A DNA stretch of 64,000 bases from Globodera rostochiensis (taxonomy: Eukaryota > Nematoda > Chromadorea > Rhabditida > Heteroderidae). A program made the position numbers and the translations under genes. Under the pieces are notes generated by a model, which was given only the letters and a program-made list of their open reading frames with translations, was not told the origin of the DNA and made no database searches. Every line of letters begins with the position of its first letter. Position 1 is the first letter of the stretch. The stretch covers positions 310,001 to 374,000 of the forward strand of contig JAEVLN010000027.1 in assembly GCA_018350325.1 (NCBI GenBank), given 5' to 3'. This document shows, one piece after another, positions 35,301 to 46,886 of the stretch.

Positions 35301-37593
35301 CGGATTTGGATTTTCCAAACTCGGATTCGGATTTTCCAAACTCGGATTCGGATTTTCCAAACTCGGATTTGGATTTTCCAAACTCGGATTCGGATTTTCC
35401 AAACTCGGATTCGGATTTTCCAAACTCGGATTTGGATTTTCCAAACTCGGATTTGGATTTTCCAAACTCGGGTCCGGATTTTCCAAACTCGGATTTGGAT
35501 TTCCAAACTCGGATTTGGATTTTCCAAACTCGGATTTGGATTTTCCAAACTCGGATTCGGATTTTCCAAACTCGGATTTGGATTTTCCAAACTCGGATTT
35601 GGATTTTCCAAACTCGGATTTGGATTTTCCAAACTCGGATTCGGATTTTCCAAACTCGGATTTGGATTTTCCAAACTCGGATTTGGATTTTCCAAACTCG
35701 GATTCGGATTTTCCAAACTCGGATTCGGATTTTCCAAACTCGGATTTGGATTTTCCAAACTCGGATTTGGATTTTCCAAACTCGGGTCCGGATTTTCCAA
35801 ACTCGGATTTGGATTTCCAAACTCGGATTTGGATTTTCCAAACTCGGATTCGGATTTTCCAAACTCGGATTTGGATTTTCCAAACTCGGATTTGGATTTT
35901 CCAAACTCGGATTCGGATTTTCCAAACTCGGATTTGGATTTTCCAAACTCGGATTCGGATTTTCCAAACTCGGATTTGGATTTTCCAAACTCGGATTTGG
36001 ATTTTCCAAACTCGGATTCGGATTTTCCAAACTCGGATTTGGATTTTCCAAACTCGGATTCGGATTTTCCAAACTCGGATTTGGATTTTCCAAACTCGGA
36101 TTTGGATTTTCCAAACTCGGATTCGGATTTTCCAAACTCGGATTTGGATTTTCCAAACTCGGATCCGGATTTTCCAAACTCGGATTTGGATTTTCCAAAC
36201 TCGGATTCGGATTTTCCAAACTCGGATTCGGATTTTCCAAACTCGGATTTGGATTTTCCAAACTCGGATTCGGATTTTCCAAACTCGGATTCGGATTTTC
36301 CAAACTCGGATTTGGATTTTCCAAACTCGGATTTGGATTTTCCAAACTCGGGTCCGGATTTTCCAAACTCGGATTTGGATTTCCAAACTCGGATTTGGAT
36401 TTTCCAAACTCGGATTTGGATTTTCCAAACTCGGATTCGGATTTTCCAAACTCGGATTTGGATTTTCCAAACTCGGATTTGGATTTTCCAAACTCGGATT
36501 TGGATTTTCCAAACTCGGATTCGGATTTTCCAAACTCGGATTTGGATTTTCCAAACTCGGATTTGGATTTTCCAAACTCGGATTCGGATTTTCCAAACTC
36601 GGATTCGGATTTTCCAAACTCGGATTTGGATTTTCCAAACTCGGATCCGGATTTTCCAAACTCGGATTTGGATTTTCCAAACTCGGATTCGGATTTTCCA
36701 AACTCGGATTTGGATTTTCCAAACTCGGATTTGGATTTTCCAAACTCGGATTTGGATTTTCCAAACTCGGATTTGGATTTTCCAAACTCGGGTCCGGATT
36801 TTCCAAACTCGGATTTGGATTTTCCAAACTCGGGTCCGGATTTTCCAAACTCGGATTTGGATTTTCCAAACTCGGATTCGGATTTTCCAAACTCGGGTCT
36901 GGATTTTCAAAATTATGCATGAGAGAAAGTTTTTGTTGAAATGGCAATGGATATGTGATTGAAGGTGATTATGTTAGTGAATATTATAAATACCTCTTCT
37001 ATTTACATGCCCTTTGTTTATTGAAAAACATTGTTGCACTTGGGAGACAAAAGAGTGGCAGGCAGCGGCGACAACGGATTTATGATCCATTTCGAAACGT
37101 TTTATTAATATATATTTTTGTTTTGCTTTTTGATATAAGACTTCATCATCTGCTACAATTCCAAAACTCAATTCCGACTGCAATTGCCCAAATGCGATTT
37201 GACAGTATGGCTTTTATGCAATAATACAAACATTGAACGGAAAGTGCCAGTACCGAAGAGCATCGGCATCTCAACAGCATTAAAACTGAAGTGATTGGAA
37301 CGGTCGGTGCCCGAACGAATGCCCCCCCAGACCCACGAGACTGGCACGAACAATGCCAAAACGTCAAAGAGACTATGCAATGTTTGCAAAATTTTATTAT
37401 TTTAATTTTCTGAAATCGTATAATTCTTGAAATGGTGAAAGATTTTTGCAATTAAAATAATTTGACATTTTTCAAAAAATGAGAATAATTTAACTTTAGC
37501 GAACTTACATTTGTGAGTGTTCATTGTTCTGCAATAATTTTAGGCGTGTAAATATACAATCAAAATGCCAAACCTTTATTGTTGTTTGTATTT
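29308..37593. repeat. Segmental duplication, copy 2 (8.3 kb)
   Basis: Matches 25475-28981 in the same orientation with only scattered substitutions and small indels outside the satellite. The high identity implies a recent event. The left end cuts through the nested hAT-like element. Confidence 0.9.
31586..36907. repeat. 21-bp satellite, expanded array (~253 units)
   Basis: Same unit as the short array. Three zones can be seen: 31620-32230 is almost pure GGATTC units; about 32230-34000 has many 19-20 and 22 bp units from single-base indels; from about 34650 a higher-order pattern appears. GGGTCC units mark the latter at about 34655, 34779, 34904, 35470, 35784 and 36350 (intervals 124, 125, 566, 314, 566). 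Very long open frames here are a by-product of the unit length. Confidence 0.95.
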
Positions 37594-38827
37594 TTCGGTA
37601 AGCTTTTATTTGGCACTTTTTTCAACTTTTTCCATTATAACTTTTTTTCAATGCGAACCAAATCAAACATTTTGCTAATTCGAAAGCACTTTTTAGTTTT
37701 GTGGCTATTTAGGCCAGTAACTTTTCTGCCATTTGTCTAATCGATTAGCTTTTGCTTGCTGACATCACCAGAATGACTTAAATAAATTAACGAGAAATCG
37801 GACGATGATATGGAACAAATCGTAGGTGAACGAGGTGGCCACCATCGACAGAATGCAAAGGATCAGCATGATTTTGCTACACCGTATGAATCAAAGAGGC
37901 CGACCTTTCTCAGTTCTGGGTTACTGTATGCACACTTCTCTCCCTTCTCCTGATTACTGTACTTTGGTCTCATTGGTGATATTTTTGTTTGTTTTCAATG
38001 ATTGGCGCCATTTTCGGCTTAGTCTTCGTGCTGTTCGACGTGAAATTCGGTAAAAAAATTACATCGCTTTTTTCCTTAATTTTCAAAACCGATTAAAACC
38101 CGTTTTAATTCTCAATTTTTATTTTCTATTGACGAATTCGTATCAGCATATCAAATAACAATTTTAGAATAAAAAATTTCCAACAAATTTTGACCAAAAG
38201 AGTCCCCCCTATGGTTTTGGCCAGCTTCGAGGGGCGCTATAACTTTTTTCGTATTTGCTTCCGTGCAAAATTTTTTTGCAGATCTCCTTTGAAACACCCC
38301 CATATATGATGTTTTTAGCAAATTTGGGGAAGGGGTCGTATAACCGAAAAGTACCAAAAATTTCAAAGTGCATCGGTCTCGAGTTTAACACACTTTTACC
38401 GACTGCCCATAAATCGACCAACGCTTTGCATCGCAAATTCAGGTTTTCGGCATCGGTTAATTATAACGGACTTACCGCAGGGAGCTCAATAGCAAATTTG
38501 AGCTCCTTGAGTTAACGATGCATTCTGACTCTCACTTGCATGTACTCCTGCTCGTACGGTGATATCGCCGACAAATCTCTGATCACTTACTCCAATTTGT
38601 GACTATCCGCTGAAAAAAATTGATGTAAAAGAATTTTGTAATTTTTTCTACTAATTTCATTATTCTTTAATCATCCAAATTTAATCAAAAATGCGAAATC
38701 CGAATAACCCAAGTAACTCGAGTAGTTTTTTTGATTATTACCAGGAGATTCGACAAGAAAAATCGGAACTTTAATCAGTTAGGTATATGATGTTTTTTTA
38801 AATTACTTTTTAGCATAAATTTTCAAA
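37594..38827. other. No firm gene; possible exon fragments
   Basis: A minus-strand hydrophobic frame near 37800-37882 (MLILCILSMVATSF) and a + strand one at about 37999-38050 (MIGAIFGLVFVLFDVKFG before GTAAAA) resemble membrane-protein exons but could not be linked. A minus-strand stretch at 38474-38600 has a GTAAGT donor but an in-frame stop. Confidence 0.3.
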
Positions 38828-39031
38828 ATGGCTGACATTCCTGAAGGCTTTACCCCAGAAGAATATGAAGATTATTTGGCGATTCAGGGGCAATTTAATA
38901 GGCGCCAAGGAGAAGAACGCGCCATGGATGTCCGGGATTTTGTGCCGCTTTCGCCTGCGCCCTGGGCCTTTGATCGAGACGGGGAATTCTGGGACAACGA
39001 CTCAACAATTCGTTTTCCGATTAATTTGGAG
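38828..39031 (+). CDS. First exon of an unidentified gene
   Basis: ATG at 38828 opens 68 codons of acidic, well-behaved coding sequence (MADIPEGFTPEEYEDYLAI ... RFPINLE) ending exactly at a GTAAGC donor, phase 0. No signal peptide. I do not recognise the family. Downstream exons were not found in the following 3 kb of repeat-rich DNA. It could be the N-terminus of the Fic-domain gene at 42.1 kb, but that is only positional inference. Confidence 0.45.
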
Positions 39032-41399
39032 GTAAGCAAAATTTTTGTTGTCTTCTAAAACAAAAAATTCGATTAAAAATATAATTAATAGTAAGGACAA
39101 AATTGTAGGGAGAACTCTGTCTTTCTATTTCATTGAAAACATTGCTTTTTGAACGATTTTGAGGCAGATTTCTGAAATTATAAATTTTCGAAAAAGGTTC
39201 GAAATTGGTCGAAATAGAGGTCAGATTCGGATTCTACGGCCACGTAAAAACCCTATAAACAATTTATCAAACAAATTTTTTTTCAAAAAATCACAAAAAA
39301 ATCATAGTTTTAGCTAACATTGAAATATTGAAACTTAAAAAAAACTTGTTTACAATGCCTGGGTGGGTACTCCTGTTGGCTGGAGGGCCTCATCTTATAA
39401 AATTAAATGTTCTTATTTATATGATGTATCCTAATTTCAGGTCTTCGTCCTTATTTTATTGGATTCGGAGAGTTTTTCATAAAAATTTGATCCAATCAAG
39501 AAAATATGGTTAATAATATTTAATTCAGTCCCACAAACAAAAAATTGGGCGAAATTTTGCAGTTTTTAGACTAATTTCATTAACAAATATGTATCGTAAA
39601 ATCTTCAAAGAGCTAAAATTCTGTAATGAATTCTTACCAAAAATGCCATCTTTAGGGGTGCAAAAAAGTCTCGTTTTCCGAGACTAAAAACTCGAGACCG
39701 AGGCCCAAAAAAACGTTCTCGGTTCGGGACTCGAGACTCTCGAACAGCACTAATTCATATACTCCTTTTAACATGGCCATTCTTTTGCATACTTCTGCCG
39801 ATCATTTTCTAATCCTCATTCAGTATTTCCGACCATCATTTTTCATCTGACCTTCTTATATTTTTTCACTCTCTCGTCGATATTCTGCCCCTAATCTACA
39901 TGTTTTGACCGTTCTCATATTTGTCACCCTCCATCTATAACTCTGAGTTATTTGAATCCGTCACGTGTTGTAATTTATTCTTTGTTCTACCTTTTTTCCT
40001 TATTTTTCAAATTTCAGTGTTCATCTTTTCCCCTAAATTTTCAATCGTTCGATAAATATTTGCATCCCGACAGTCATTTTTTTTGGTCGGCGAGTGAATG
40101 ACCTTGACCGGGTGTGGGAAGGGGCGTCTTTTTAGTTTGCAAGTGAGGAAGTTTGTGAACACGCAAAAATTAAGCCTAAAAGAAAATGCGTTTCCATCCA
40201 ATGATTGCAAAAATTGAGGTTGGAATTTGTCTAGTCAGCTGATTGAAAGCAAAAAGTTTTGATGCAAAATTGCCGCGGAAATTTTTTTTTTGATTTACAG
40301 GTGCTGTAATGACCTTGAAAGAAAGATAGGGAAGGAAAAAATCATTTTTTGAATTTTTGGCTAAGCTAGAATAGGTTTCGGGTGGTATCTTTAATAGGGG
40401 TTGGATCCGGTGGTTGTGAATCAATGCTCTCAATAGGTGTTGGCTTGGGGTAGGCGATCAATTTGTTTATATGTTTGGTTCCGAATGGGTTGGATTCGAT
40501 CAATAGCTTTGGTTTGAGGCGATGGGCCATGGATTGGGGTGAGATTAGTGGGTGAGCCCCCCCCCCCCCCCCCCCCCCCCCCGCGCGCTCACCTGCTGGA
40601 CGGATGTCTTTTTCTCGGTCCCTCTTCCGCCAGGGATAGGGCGGGTTATCCAAAACCGAGAGCCGAAACCCGGTCTTTTTCTCGATCCGAGATCCGGTTT
40701 TAAGTGAAATTTATTCGAAAACGTTCCTTTTTTTGTTGGACTGAATTGTCCTCTTCGTCCTGGTTTTCCTTTGACTCATTTTAATTTTCATTGTAAATCA
40801 AAATAATCTTTTTGAAACATTTCTATTTTTTTCATTTCCGGTTAATAGAGCGATTCGCTAAACATTGCACCGGAAGGCCAATTTTCAAAGGGGAAGGAGG
40901 CTATTTTGAAGATTGACGATATTTGTTTTGGAAATGGCCTTAAAATTTTAGAAAATCCAACTAAAAATTTTAATATGAATCCTAAAATGATTAGAGTTTT
41001 TTTAAAATTCTGGTTAACAAATTCAACCCGAAAACCCGATGAGCTAAAACCCGGCTTGGTGTCTCCCCCCACCCATCCCCCCAAAAACCCTTAATAAAAA
41101 CGGCCAAAAGTTGAATTTCACGATTTTTGAACCTAAATTTTTAAAAATATTCGGAACTTATTTTTTGCAAGAACATTTGCCAATTGTTGAATTTGATTAT
41201 TAAATGTTTGATTTATTAATGCAAGCCAAGGCAACATATTTAAGAAAACATTTTGTCAGCGACCATCCCTTGGGGGTTATCCGCCTTTCCCCATGCTCTC
41301 TAGCTGATCTTGTTGGTTTTGGGCCGGATTTTGGTTGCAAATTTTTGGTCAAAAATATTAAAATATGCTCAAAACAAATTTGCCTTTTGTGAGACGCGT
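39032..41399. other. Repeat-rich region without a supported gene
   Basis: Holds a GTCTCG/CTCGAG-rich short element at about 39658-39752 (starts TAGGGGTGCAAAAAAGTCTCG, ends near GAACAGCACTA) and a C25 run near 40557-40582. AT-rich sequence with short frames only makes up the rest. Related GTCTCG-rich elements occur at 24300-24390, 55577-55700, 56310-56410, 59920-60055 and 63940-64000. Confidence 0.4.
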
Positions 41400-41760
41400 A
41401 CATCAAGCCGGTGGCATTGCATCTATGCGTAACTTCGATGTCCTGGCAATCTTACGACGAATTTGACTGCAATTAAAAACAAAAAAAAACTTTAAAATAC
41501 CGACGGTCGGAAAATGCAGTTTGTTTATATAATCGGCTAAAATAAATTTTGAAATAATCGGTGGATTCTAAAAAATGTTAGAACTGACCGATGTCAAATG
41601 GACATTCGCGCACGCTATCAAACACGGCAACCCGCCGTTAGCGACTCCCGATTGACATCAGTGCCGTTAGCGACCAACATTGCATACCTCCAAATGATCT
41701 TTTTGCCGCGAAAAGAAGCGGCGAAAACACTGAAAATTAAATTGTAAAAAAATTAAATAT
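41400..41760 (-). pseudogene. Ankyrin-repeat relic
   Basis: Two blocks (about 41405-41480 and 41585-41735) align by eye to two exons of the ankyrin gene at 53.1-54.3 kb: the TTCGATGTC...TTTGACTGCAATTAAAAA end of one exon and the CCGATGTC...AAGCGGCGAAAAC exon. Substitutions and indels break the frame. Same minus orientation. Confidence 0.6.
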
Positions 41761-42101
41761 TTGCGCATAACGCAGATGAATCATAAAAGCTTTATTGCAG
41801 CTATTTCAGCGCGACCAGTTTTTGCATAATATTTTATGTGAATTTAAACCTGGCCAAAAAACTTAAAGCAACGCGAAAAGGCTATCATTTTTGCTCTTTT
41901 CGGTCATATAAGAGTACAAAATATGTAAAGATAAAAATTAAATAATTGATAATAAGTACAGGTCGGAAATTCACCAAACAAATATTTGTGGTTCAGACTA
42001 AAATAATGAGAATAAACTTTCTATTTATAGCAATGAAAATGCTATAATGTAAATGAATTACCTATTATTTAAGACCATTTTCAAACTTCATTGACGTGCA
42101 G

Positions 42102-42828
42102 TAAGAGACCAATACGGCGCACATCGCCTCGGTGGTATCCTGCGCCGCGAAGACTTGTGTGTTAGTCGGTTCGTCCCGGGTGGCCATGAATATATCGAAG
42201 TGAAAATGCGCGACTTCATCTCCGACTTAAACCGGGAAGTTGAGCGCCAGCACAAAGGCGACCCCAATTCACTTGGTGTCGCGGCCATTGCGGCCATGGC
42301 TCATTATGTGCTTGTGAGTTAATATAAAAATAATACTGAAAGGTGAATTTATACATAAGAATGCAATTTTTATGGCCCTTAAAACCCCTCACAAATTTTT
42401 GACCAATTTTATCACAAAAATTTAAAAGTTCAAAAATTTCTAACGGCAATGCCTTTCACCGTCGGACTGCTCTTGTTAAAAATAACCGTTTTTAAAATTT
42501 TTGCTGTAAATCTTCAAACAAATTGAGTTAGATTCAAAATTTTCTTGCCGGCGCCTTTCGGTACCGCCGATCGCCTCAACGATCCCTCAGATTTGAATTT
42601 GAAAAATGTCTTACAAAAACGCAAATCATACACCCGTTCACCGATGGGAACGGTCGCTGTTCCAGATTATTAATGAATCTGGTGGTCAGCGAATTTGGGC
42701 ACGAAAAAATTCTCGTCCCGGCTCACCTCCACGACCTATATTATGAGCACCTTATTTTTGCCAACGAAAATAATAATAATTATGATCGTTTTACTGCTTT
42801 AATAGCACAAATGATGAATAAATTGTAA
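42102..42828 (+). CDS. Fic (DOC) domain protein, AMPylase-type; possibly broken
   Basis: Exon 42102-42313 follows a TGCAG acceptor and encodes the N-terminal part of a Fic core (LGGILRREDL, VSRFVPGG, MRDFISDLNREV, GVAAIAAMAHYVL). The next coding block ends at TAA 42828 and carries the active-site motif HPFTDGNGR at 42631-42657, then SRLLMNLVV. The catalytic His, Asp/Gly/Asn and Arg of HxFx(D/E)GNGR are all present, so AMP transfer or a related reaction on a host or own protein is the family expectation. Between the blocks lies a GC-rich hairpin module, and the only AG (CTCAG at 42590) is out of phase with the GTGAGT donor. The gene may therefore be disrupted or spliced unconventionally. Upstream exons not identified; the α-inhibitory helix was not seen. 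Confidence 0.65.
42505..42577 (+). repeat. GC-rich hairpin module inside the Fic intron
   Basis: Leader AAATCTTCAAACAAATTGAG, then a diverged core (CCGGCGCCTTTCGGTACCG) with both hairpin arms recognisable. It ends about 13 bases before the putative acceptor of the Fic-motif exon. Confidence 0.65.
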
Positions 42829-43687
42829 TTTTGCAATGTTTTAGATTTTTGCATAAAATTGTTGTTTGAAAGTTTTTGCCTCTACAATTGTATGATGTTT
42901 GACTTTTGAAATTAATATCTTTTAAAATTTTTCTTTTTATTGGAATGATTAAGCACAGTATTGTACCAAAAAACCCGTACAAATGCATAAAGATGTGCAA
43001 AATAAATATAAAAACTAGTGAATGCGCGAACCACTAATCTTTTGCCGCGTTGGCAACATTTGCGGAATGTCTGATCGAAACCTAAGAATAAAAGTTGAAA
43101 ATATTAAAAAAATTCATTAATCGAAGCTTATTTCCATTTGGAAACACATTTAAATCCAAGCCCACATGACCGCCGTTCACTATTCCCTTCTTTGATACAT
43201 AATAATTCGACTTCAAACAACGCCCAATCCTCGTTGAATTGACTTGCCCGAATTGTTTGGGTTTCTGCACACTTACCATCTTGAATTCCATCCGACTTTG
43301 GGTACAGGAAAATCCAGGCCTATACCAAGGTCCAGGTCGGTCTCTACTCGTCATTTTGCGAAGTCATGTGCCGTCTTCTGCTCATCTACCTTATAAAGCA
43401 AAATTTGCCATCCAAGACAAATTCCGTTTGAAATTGCCATTTTGGCGTTCTCTCGCAATGGACGCTGCTGGTGGTTGGGAAGTCTCCTGCGCTCGCTTTT
43501 CTGTTTCTTCTGTTTGCCCATTGCCGCAATACCACGCTCGGCAAATAAACAATCAACTAGCGGCGCAAAAGTTGTCGTTTTTGTGTGCCTTGGATGGAAT
43601 TGCGGACCCAACCGGGGAACATCTCCTGAATAACAATAAATTCATTTATCAATTCGAAATACCCCAGTTAAAATGTTACGTTTTGCC
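42829..43687. other. Uncharacterised; short open frames
   Basis: A minus-strand frame at 43082-43354 (starts MTSRDRPGPWYRPGF, 90 codons, contains a GTAAGT) and another at 43351-43611 look partly coding but show no recognisable domain. The LTR element inserted at 43688 may interrupt them. Confidence 0.3.
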
Positions 43688-43692
43688 AATCT

Positions 43693-43910
43693 TGTTGTGT
43701 ATTTAACAAGTTTATATTTAGAATAAAAAGAATGCGATGTCCAATGTGGGAGTCAAATGAGAAATGATATGAAGGGAAGAATGAGACGGCGCTATATCAA
43801 GCGCCTCAGTATTTATGGGATGGATTGATCAGTGATGGTCAGACAACTAATCGATAGGGGAAACAGAGGGAAAGAGAGAAGTGAGTCAGTGCGAAGGCAC
43901 ATACTCAACA
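43693..43910 (-). repeat. LTR (3' LTR in element orientation)
   Basis: 218 bp, begins TG and ends CA (TGTTGTGTATT ... CATACTCAACA on the + strand). Differs from its partner only by small indels and a few substitutions, so insertion is fairly recent. Confidence 0.92.
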
Positions 43911-43950
43911 CCTCCCCCTTTAAAATTCCGATTCAAACCGACCAGGTGTT

Positions 43951-44966
43951 TTACGTTTCGTCCAACTCCACCTGAAGATAGGCATCCTTGAAGTCGATTT
44001 GGCTGAAACTGGACGCCCCGCGGATCGCATTGAATATGTCTTCGGGCCTCGGCAAGGGGTGACGGTTCAACTCCAGCCGGTCGTTCAGCCCAGTTGAAAA
44101 GTCGATGCAGACGCGAATTTCGCCCGATTTCTTCTTCACAGCGACAATCGGTGCCGCCCATTGACTGTAATCGATTTGTTTTATTGCCCCTATCTCCAAC
44201 AATCGGTCCAATTCCGCGTCAACTGCCTCACGGGCGCCGTGTGGTACGGGCCGTCCCTGCAGAATACCGGCTGTGCGCCACTCTGTAGGTAGAGATGGGC
44301 CTTCATTTTGTTGCAGTGGCCTAAACCGGGGCTGAAAGCGATTGGAAATTCACGTTTTAGCAGCGCGGTGAGCTCGTCTGCTGATGTTGGCGCTGAACAT
44401 GTGGCCAGGACTGGTGGCGCCATTGTGAACTCCAGTGTTGCAATCGGTCGTTGCAGTTTGGACTCGAACGCGCGGATCCATGGAAGTCCGAAGAGGTTGA
44501 GGACTCCATCAGGTGTGACATAGCATTGGAGCTTGAGGGTAACGCCGGCGTAAGTCACATCGCAGTTGAATGAACCTGTCAACTCGAATTTGTGACCTGG
44601 ATATGATTTGCCTTGGGACTTCCCTGTGCTGAGAGGGGGTTTGCCTATCTTTTCCCAAAGTTGTGTTTGGGTTATGGTAATCCGTGACCCGGTATCGATT
44701 GTGAGCGAAACCGGCCTGGCGTTGATCAAACAGTCCAATGTCAACCATGAATCAGTGTTGCCGTCCACACTAAGCACGGACACTGAACCGCGCTTTTGAA
44801 TGTTGTTGTCGCCTCTGGCGTAGTTGTTGTCGACCCGGCCGTGTTTTTCGACGTGTCCTCGGCGACTCCATTTGGCACCTGGCGGGCGCTTGGTGCACTC
44901 GCTCATCCAGTGCATTTGGTTGCACCACCTGCATGGAGATGGTGGAGTCGGCCGAGTTTGGGCCAA
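43951..44966 (-). pseudogene. Protease and partial reverse transcriptase of the LTR element
   Basis: Zinc knuckle-like Cys/His motif (CRWCNQMHWMSEC), then an aspartic protease motif (LTIDTGSRITIT), then the RT linker and RT N-terminus (PLPRPEDIFNAIRG, SQIDFKDAYLQVEL). The frame changes near 44966 relative to gag and again near 44230. RT stops just after its first catalytic Asp block, before the YxDD motif. Defective by both frameshift and deletion. Confidence 0.85.
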
Positions 44967-45639
44967 TTGGCCGTGAGAGTGCTGCTGCTGAGCTTCGGAG
45001 GGACAGCACGGTCCTGCACTCTTCTACGAGTGCGGCGAATCGAATTTGTGTGCCCTTCAGATGTGCCTCCTCCATCAGCCTCAAGCATCTCTCCCTCAAA
45101 TCTCTGTCGGAGTCGCCAATGCCGCTGACAAAGATGAGTGCCTTAACTTCCTCCTTTGACAATTCCATTTTGGCCGTTTCGCATGACGCATTGACTTGGT
45201 CTGCGAATTCGATCGGCGATTGGTGATCTGCTTTCGTAAGCTGGAAAGACTCAAACCGACGCACAAATAATGATTTAGTTCCACAAAACAATTTTCCCAA
45301 ATTTGTGACGGTGTCTTTGAAAGAAATTTGAGTCGGTTTTTGGGGAAGGATCCCTTCCGTGTACCTGACGTATTCCTGAGAGCCTAACTTGCCAATGAGC
45401 AGGCGAACTTTCATTTCGTCCGGGAGGTTCTGTCCGTCACGCTCAATGTACGGCCCATATCGCTCGAACCAGGCGGCGAACGTGCGGTCTGTCTCTGAAT
45501 CGTAAGAAAATTCCGCAATTTGCGTATTAATGGTCGCGAAAAGCTCGGAATGCTGCTTCTCAGCGTTTCCGCCATTGATAGCATTGAGTGCTTGTGTCAA
45601 TTGTTGTAGGATTTGAGCCAAATTGACTTGCTCGCCCAT
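44770..45639 (-). CDS. Gag-like protein of the LTR element
   Basis: 289-codon frame starting MGEQVNLAQILQQLTQALN. The middle (FAAWFERYGPYIERDG, LIGKLGSQEYVRY) is typical of gag-like proteins of nematode gypsy elements. The last ~60 codons overlap the zinc-knuckle region in another frame, so either a programmed frameshift or an indel near 44966 separates gag from the nucleocapsid part. Confidence 0.8.
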   Translation of the reverse strand: MGEQVNLAQILQQLTQALNAINGGNAEKQHSELFATINTQIAEFSYDSETDRTFAAWFERYGPYIERDGQNLPDEMKVRLLIGKLGSQEYVRYTEGILPQKPTQISFKDTVTNLGKLFCGTKSLFVRRFESFQLTKADHQSPIEFADQVNASCETAKMELSKEEVKALIFVSGIGDSDRDLRERCLRLMEEAHLKGTQIRFAALVEECRTVLSLRSSAAALSRPIGPNSADSTISMQVVQPNALDERVHQAPARCQMESPRTRRKTRPGRQQLRQRRQQHSKARFSVRA

Positions 45640-46128
45640 TTTGTAGGGGATTTAAAGCAATGGACAGTGAATTTGAATAGAATCGGACAGAGAAAGTTTT
45701 GGTTTGACCGTCAGCAAGGAAATTTGTTTGTTTGTGATTGATTTATTGGCAGTGCTCAGACCGGTGATGAGTGTGAGGGCGAATGACTGATGATTGGTGC
45801 TTCCTTCCGGCCCTTAGAATTTGGAATTTGCGCAACGGGACTGCACCCAGCGGTCGCAATGACTTGGGTGTTCCCACGAAGCGTATTTCCTGCCCAGGGG
45901 TGATCCTAGAGGACGGCTTTGCGACGTGGGATGCCCTGGGAGGCTTTTCCGCACTGTTTACGAAAGCGGTGTACTTAATTCGACTTATCGATCAGTGCGG
46001 ATGTGTTACGGGTGAAGGTAGGCTCGGTTGGACAATTTGAGAAAATTAGAATTGTCGCGAGATTCGGCTGAGACTGCCAATTGATTTTGTTTTGTGAAAT
46101 AAAAGCCTAGGCTGACTGCGCCAAAAAC

Positions 46129-46352
46129 TGTTGTGTATTTAACAGTTTATATTTAGAATAAAAGAATAAAAAGAATGCGATGTCCAATGTGGGAGTCAAA
46201 TGAGAAATGATATGAAGGGAAGAATGAGACGGCGCTCTATCAAGCGCCTCAGTATTTATGGGATGGATTGGTCAGTGATGGTCAGACAACTATCGATAGG
46301 GGAAACAGAGGGAAAGAGAGAAGTGAGTCAGTGCGAAGGCACATACTCAACA
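46129..46352 (-). repeat. LTR (5' LTR in element orientation)
   Basis: Partner of 43693-43910, 224 bp, with a short extra AATAAAA insertion near its + strand start. Followed on the right by the AATCT target duplication. Confidence 0.92.
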
Positions 46353-46379
46353 AATCTTACGTTTTTTGGATGATTTTTA

Positions 46380-46797
46380 GTAGGGTTGGAAAGGACCGGA
46401 TATTACCGGGTCCCCGTATAGCCGTTCCACCGGTTCTTTGACACCCGGATACCGGTACCGGATAGTAATTTACAGCCGGATAGGCGATTTTGTTTTGCAT
46501 CTTCATTTTTGGAGCGATTTTCTTAACAAATCTTGTTGTTTTTTTAAAAAATTCTTCCGGCGGCGCCTATCGGCGCCGCCGCTTACCATTCCTAAAAACT
46601 TCAAAAAAAGTGCCGATTTTTTAAATTTTGTTGAAAATCTCTTAGCAAATTAAGTCAAAATTTTCTCCGGCGGCGCCTATCGGCACCGCCGACGCCGACT
46701 AAAATTGAAAAAATTTTTTTAGATGCGTTAATAACTGTGGTTCATATCGCTTTATTTTTATTTATTCTTGGAAATGTTCAGAAAATCCAATTTATTG
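46380..46797. other. Partial MITE, two hairpin modules and one minisatellite unit
   Basis: Starts with a TAGGGTTGGAAAGGACCGGAT end related to the MITE at 62421-62581. It is followed by hairpin-module cores at 46559-46580 and 46669-46690, then one unit of the ~126-bp minisatellite (GTGGTTCATATCGC) that is cut at 46797 by the next element. Confidence 0.6.
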
Positions 46798-46886
46798 TCA
46801 TATTTGGGCTTCCGATAAAGCGTCGGCCGCTGAGGAAGTTCCCCTTTGCCCTTCGGTAGGGATGGGGAAGGTGCAAGAGAAAGGAT

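Larger units (their letters stand above)
43688..46357 (-). mobile_element. Ty3/gypsy-like LTR retrotransposon, internally deleted
   Basis: Two near-identical LTRs (43693-43910, 46129-46352) flank 2.2 kb, and the whole is bordered by the 5-bp duplication AATCT (43688-43692, 46353-46357). Read on the minus strand it has LTR, a TGGCGCAGTC-like primer-binding region, gag, protease, the start of reverse transcriptase, a polypurine tract AAAGGGGGAGG and LTR. The rest of RT, RNase H and integrase are missing, so it cannot move by itself. Confidence 0.93.

Noticed and set aside
31531..36962. Very long open frames (up to about 1780 codons) on both strands
   Set aside because: They are a direct consequence of a stop-free 21-bp repeat; five frames are open at once, and single-base indels simply shift between them.
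38474..38600. Minus-strand stretch resembling part of ribosomal protein L36 (IRDLSAISPYEQEYM ... LKELKF)
   Set aside because: Only scattered residues agree, spacing is off by one and there is an in-frame stop; too weak to call.
40557..40582. Long poly-C and other C/G runs (also 54044, 56417, 19470)
   Set aside because: Homopolymer tracts with no evident function; lengths are also unreliable in assemblies.
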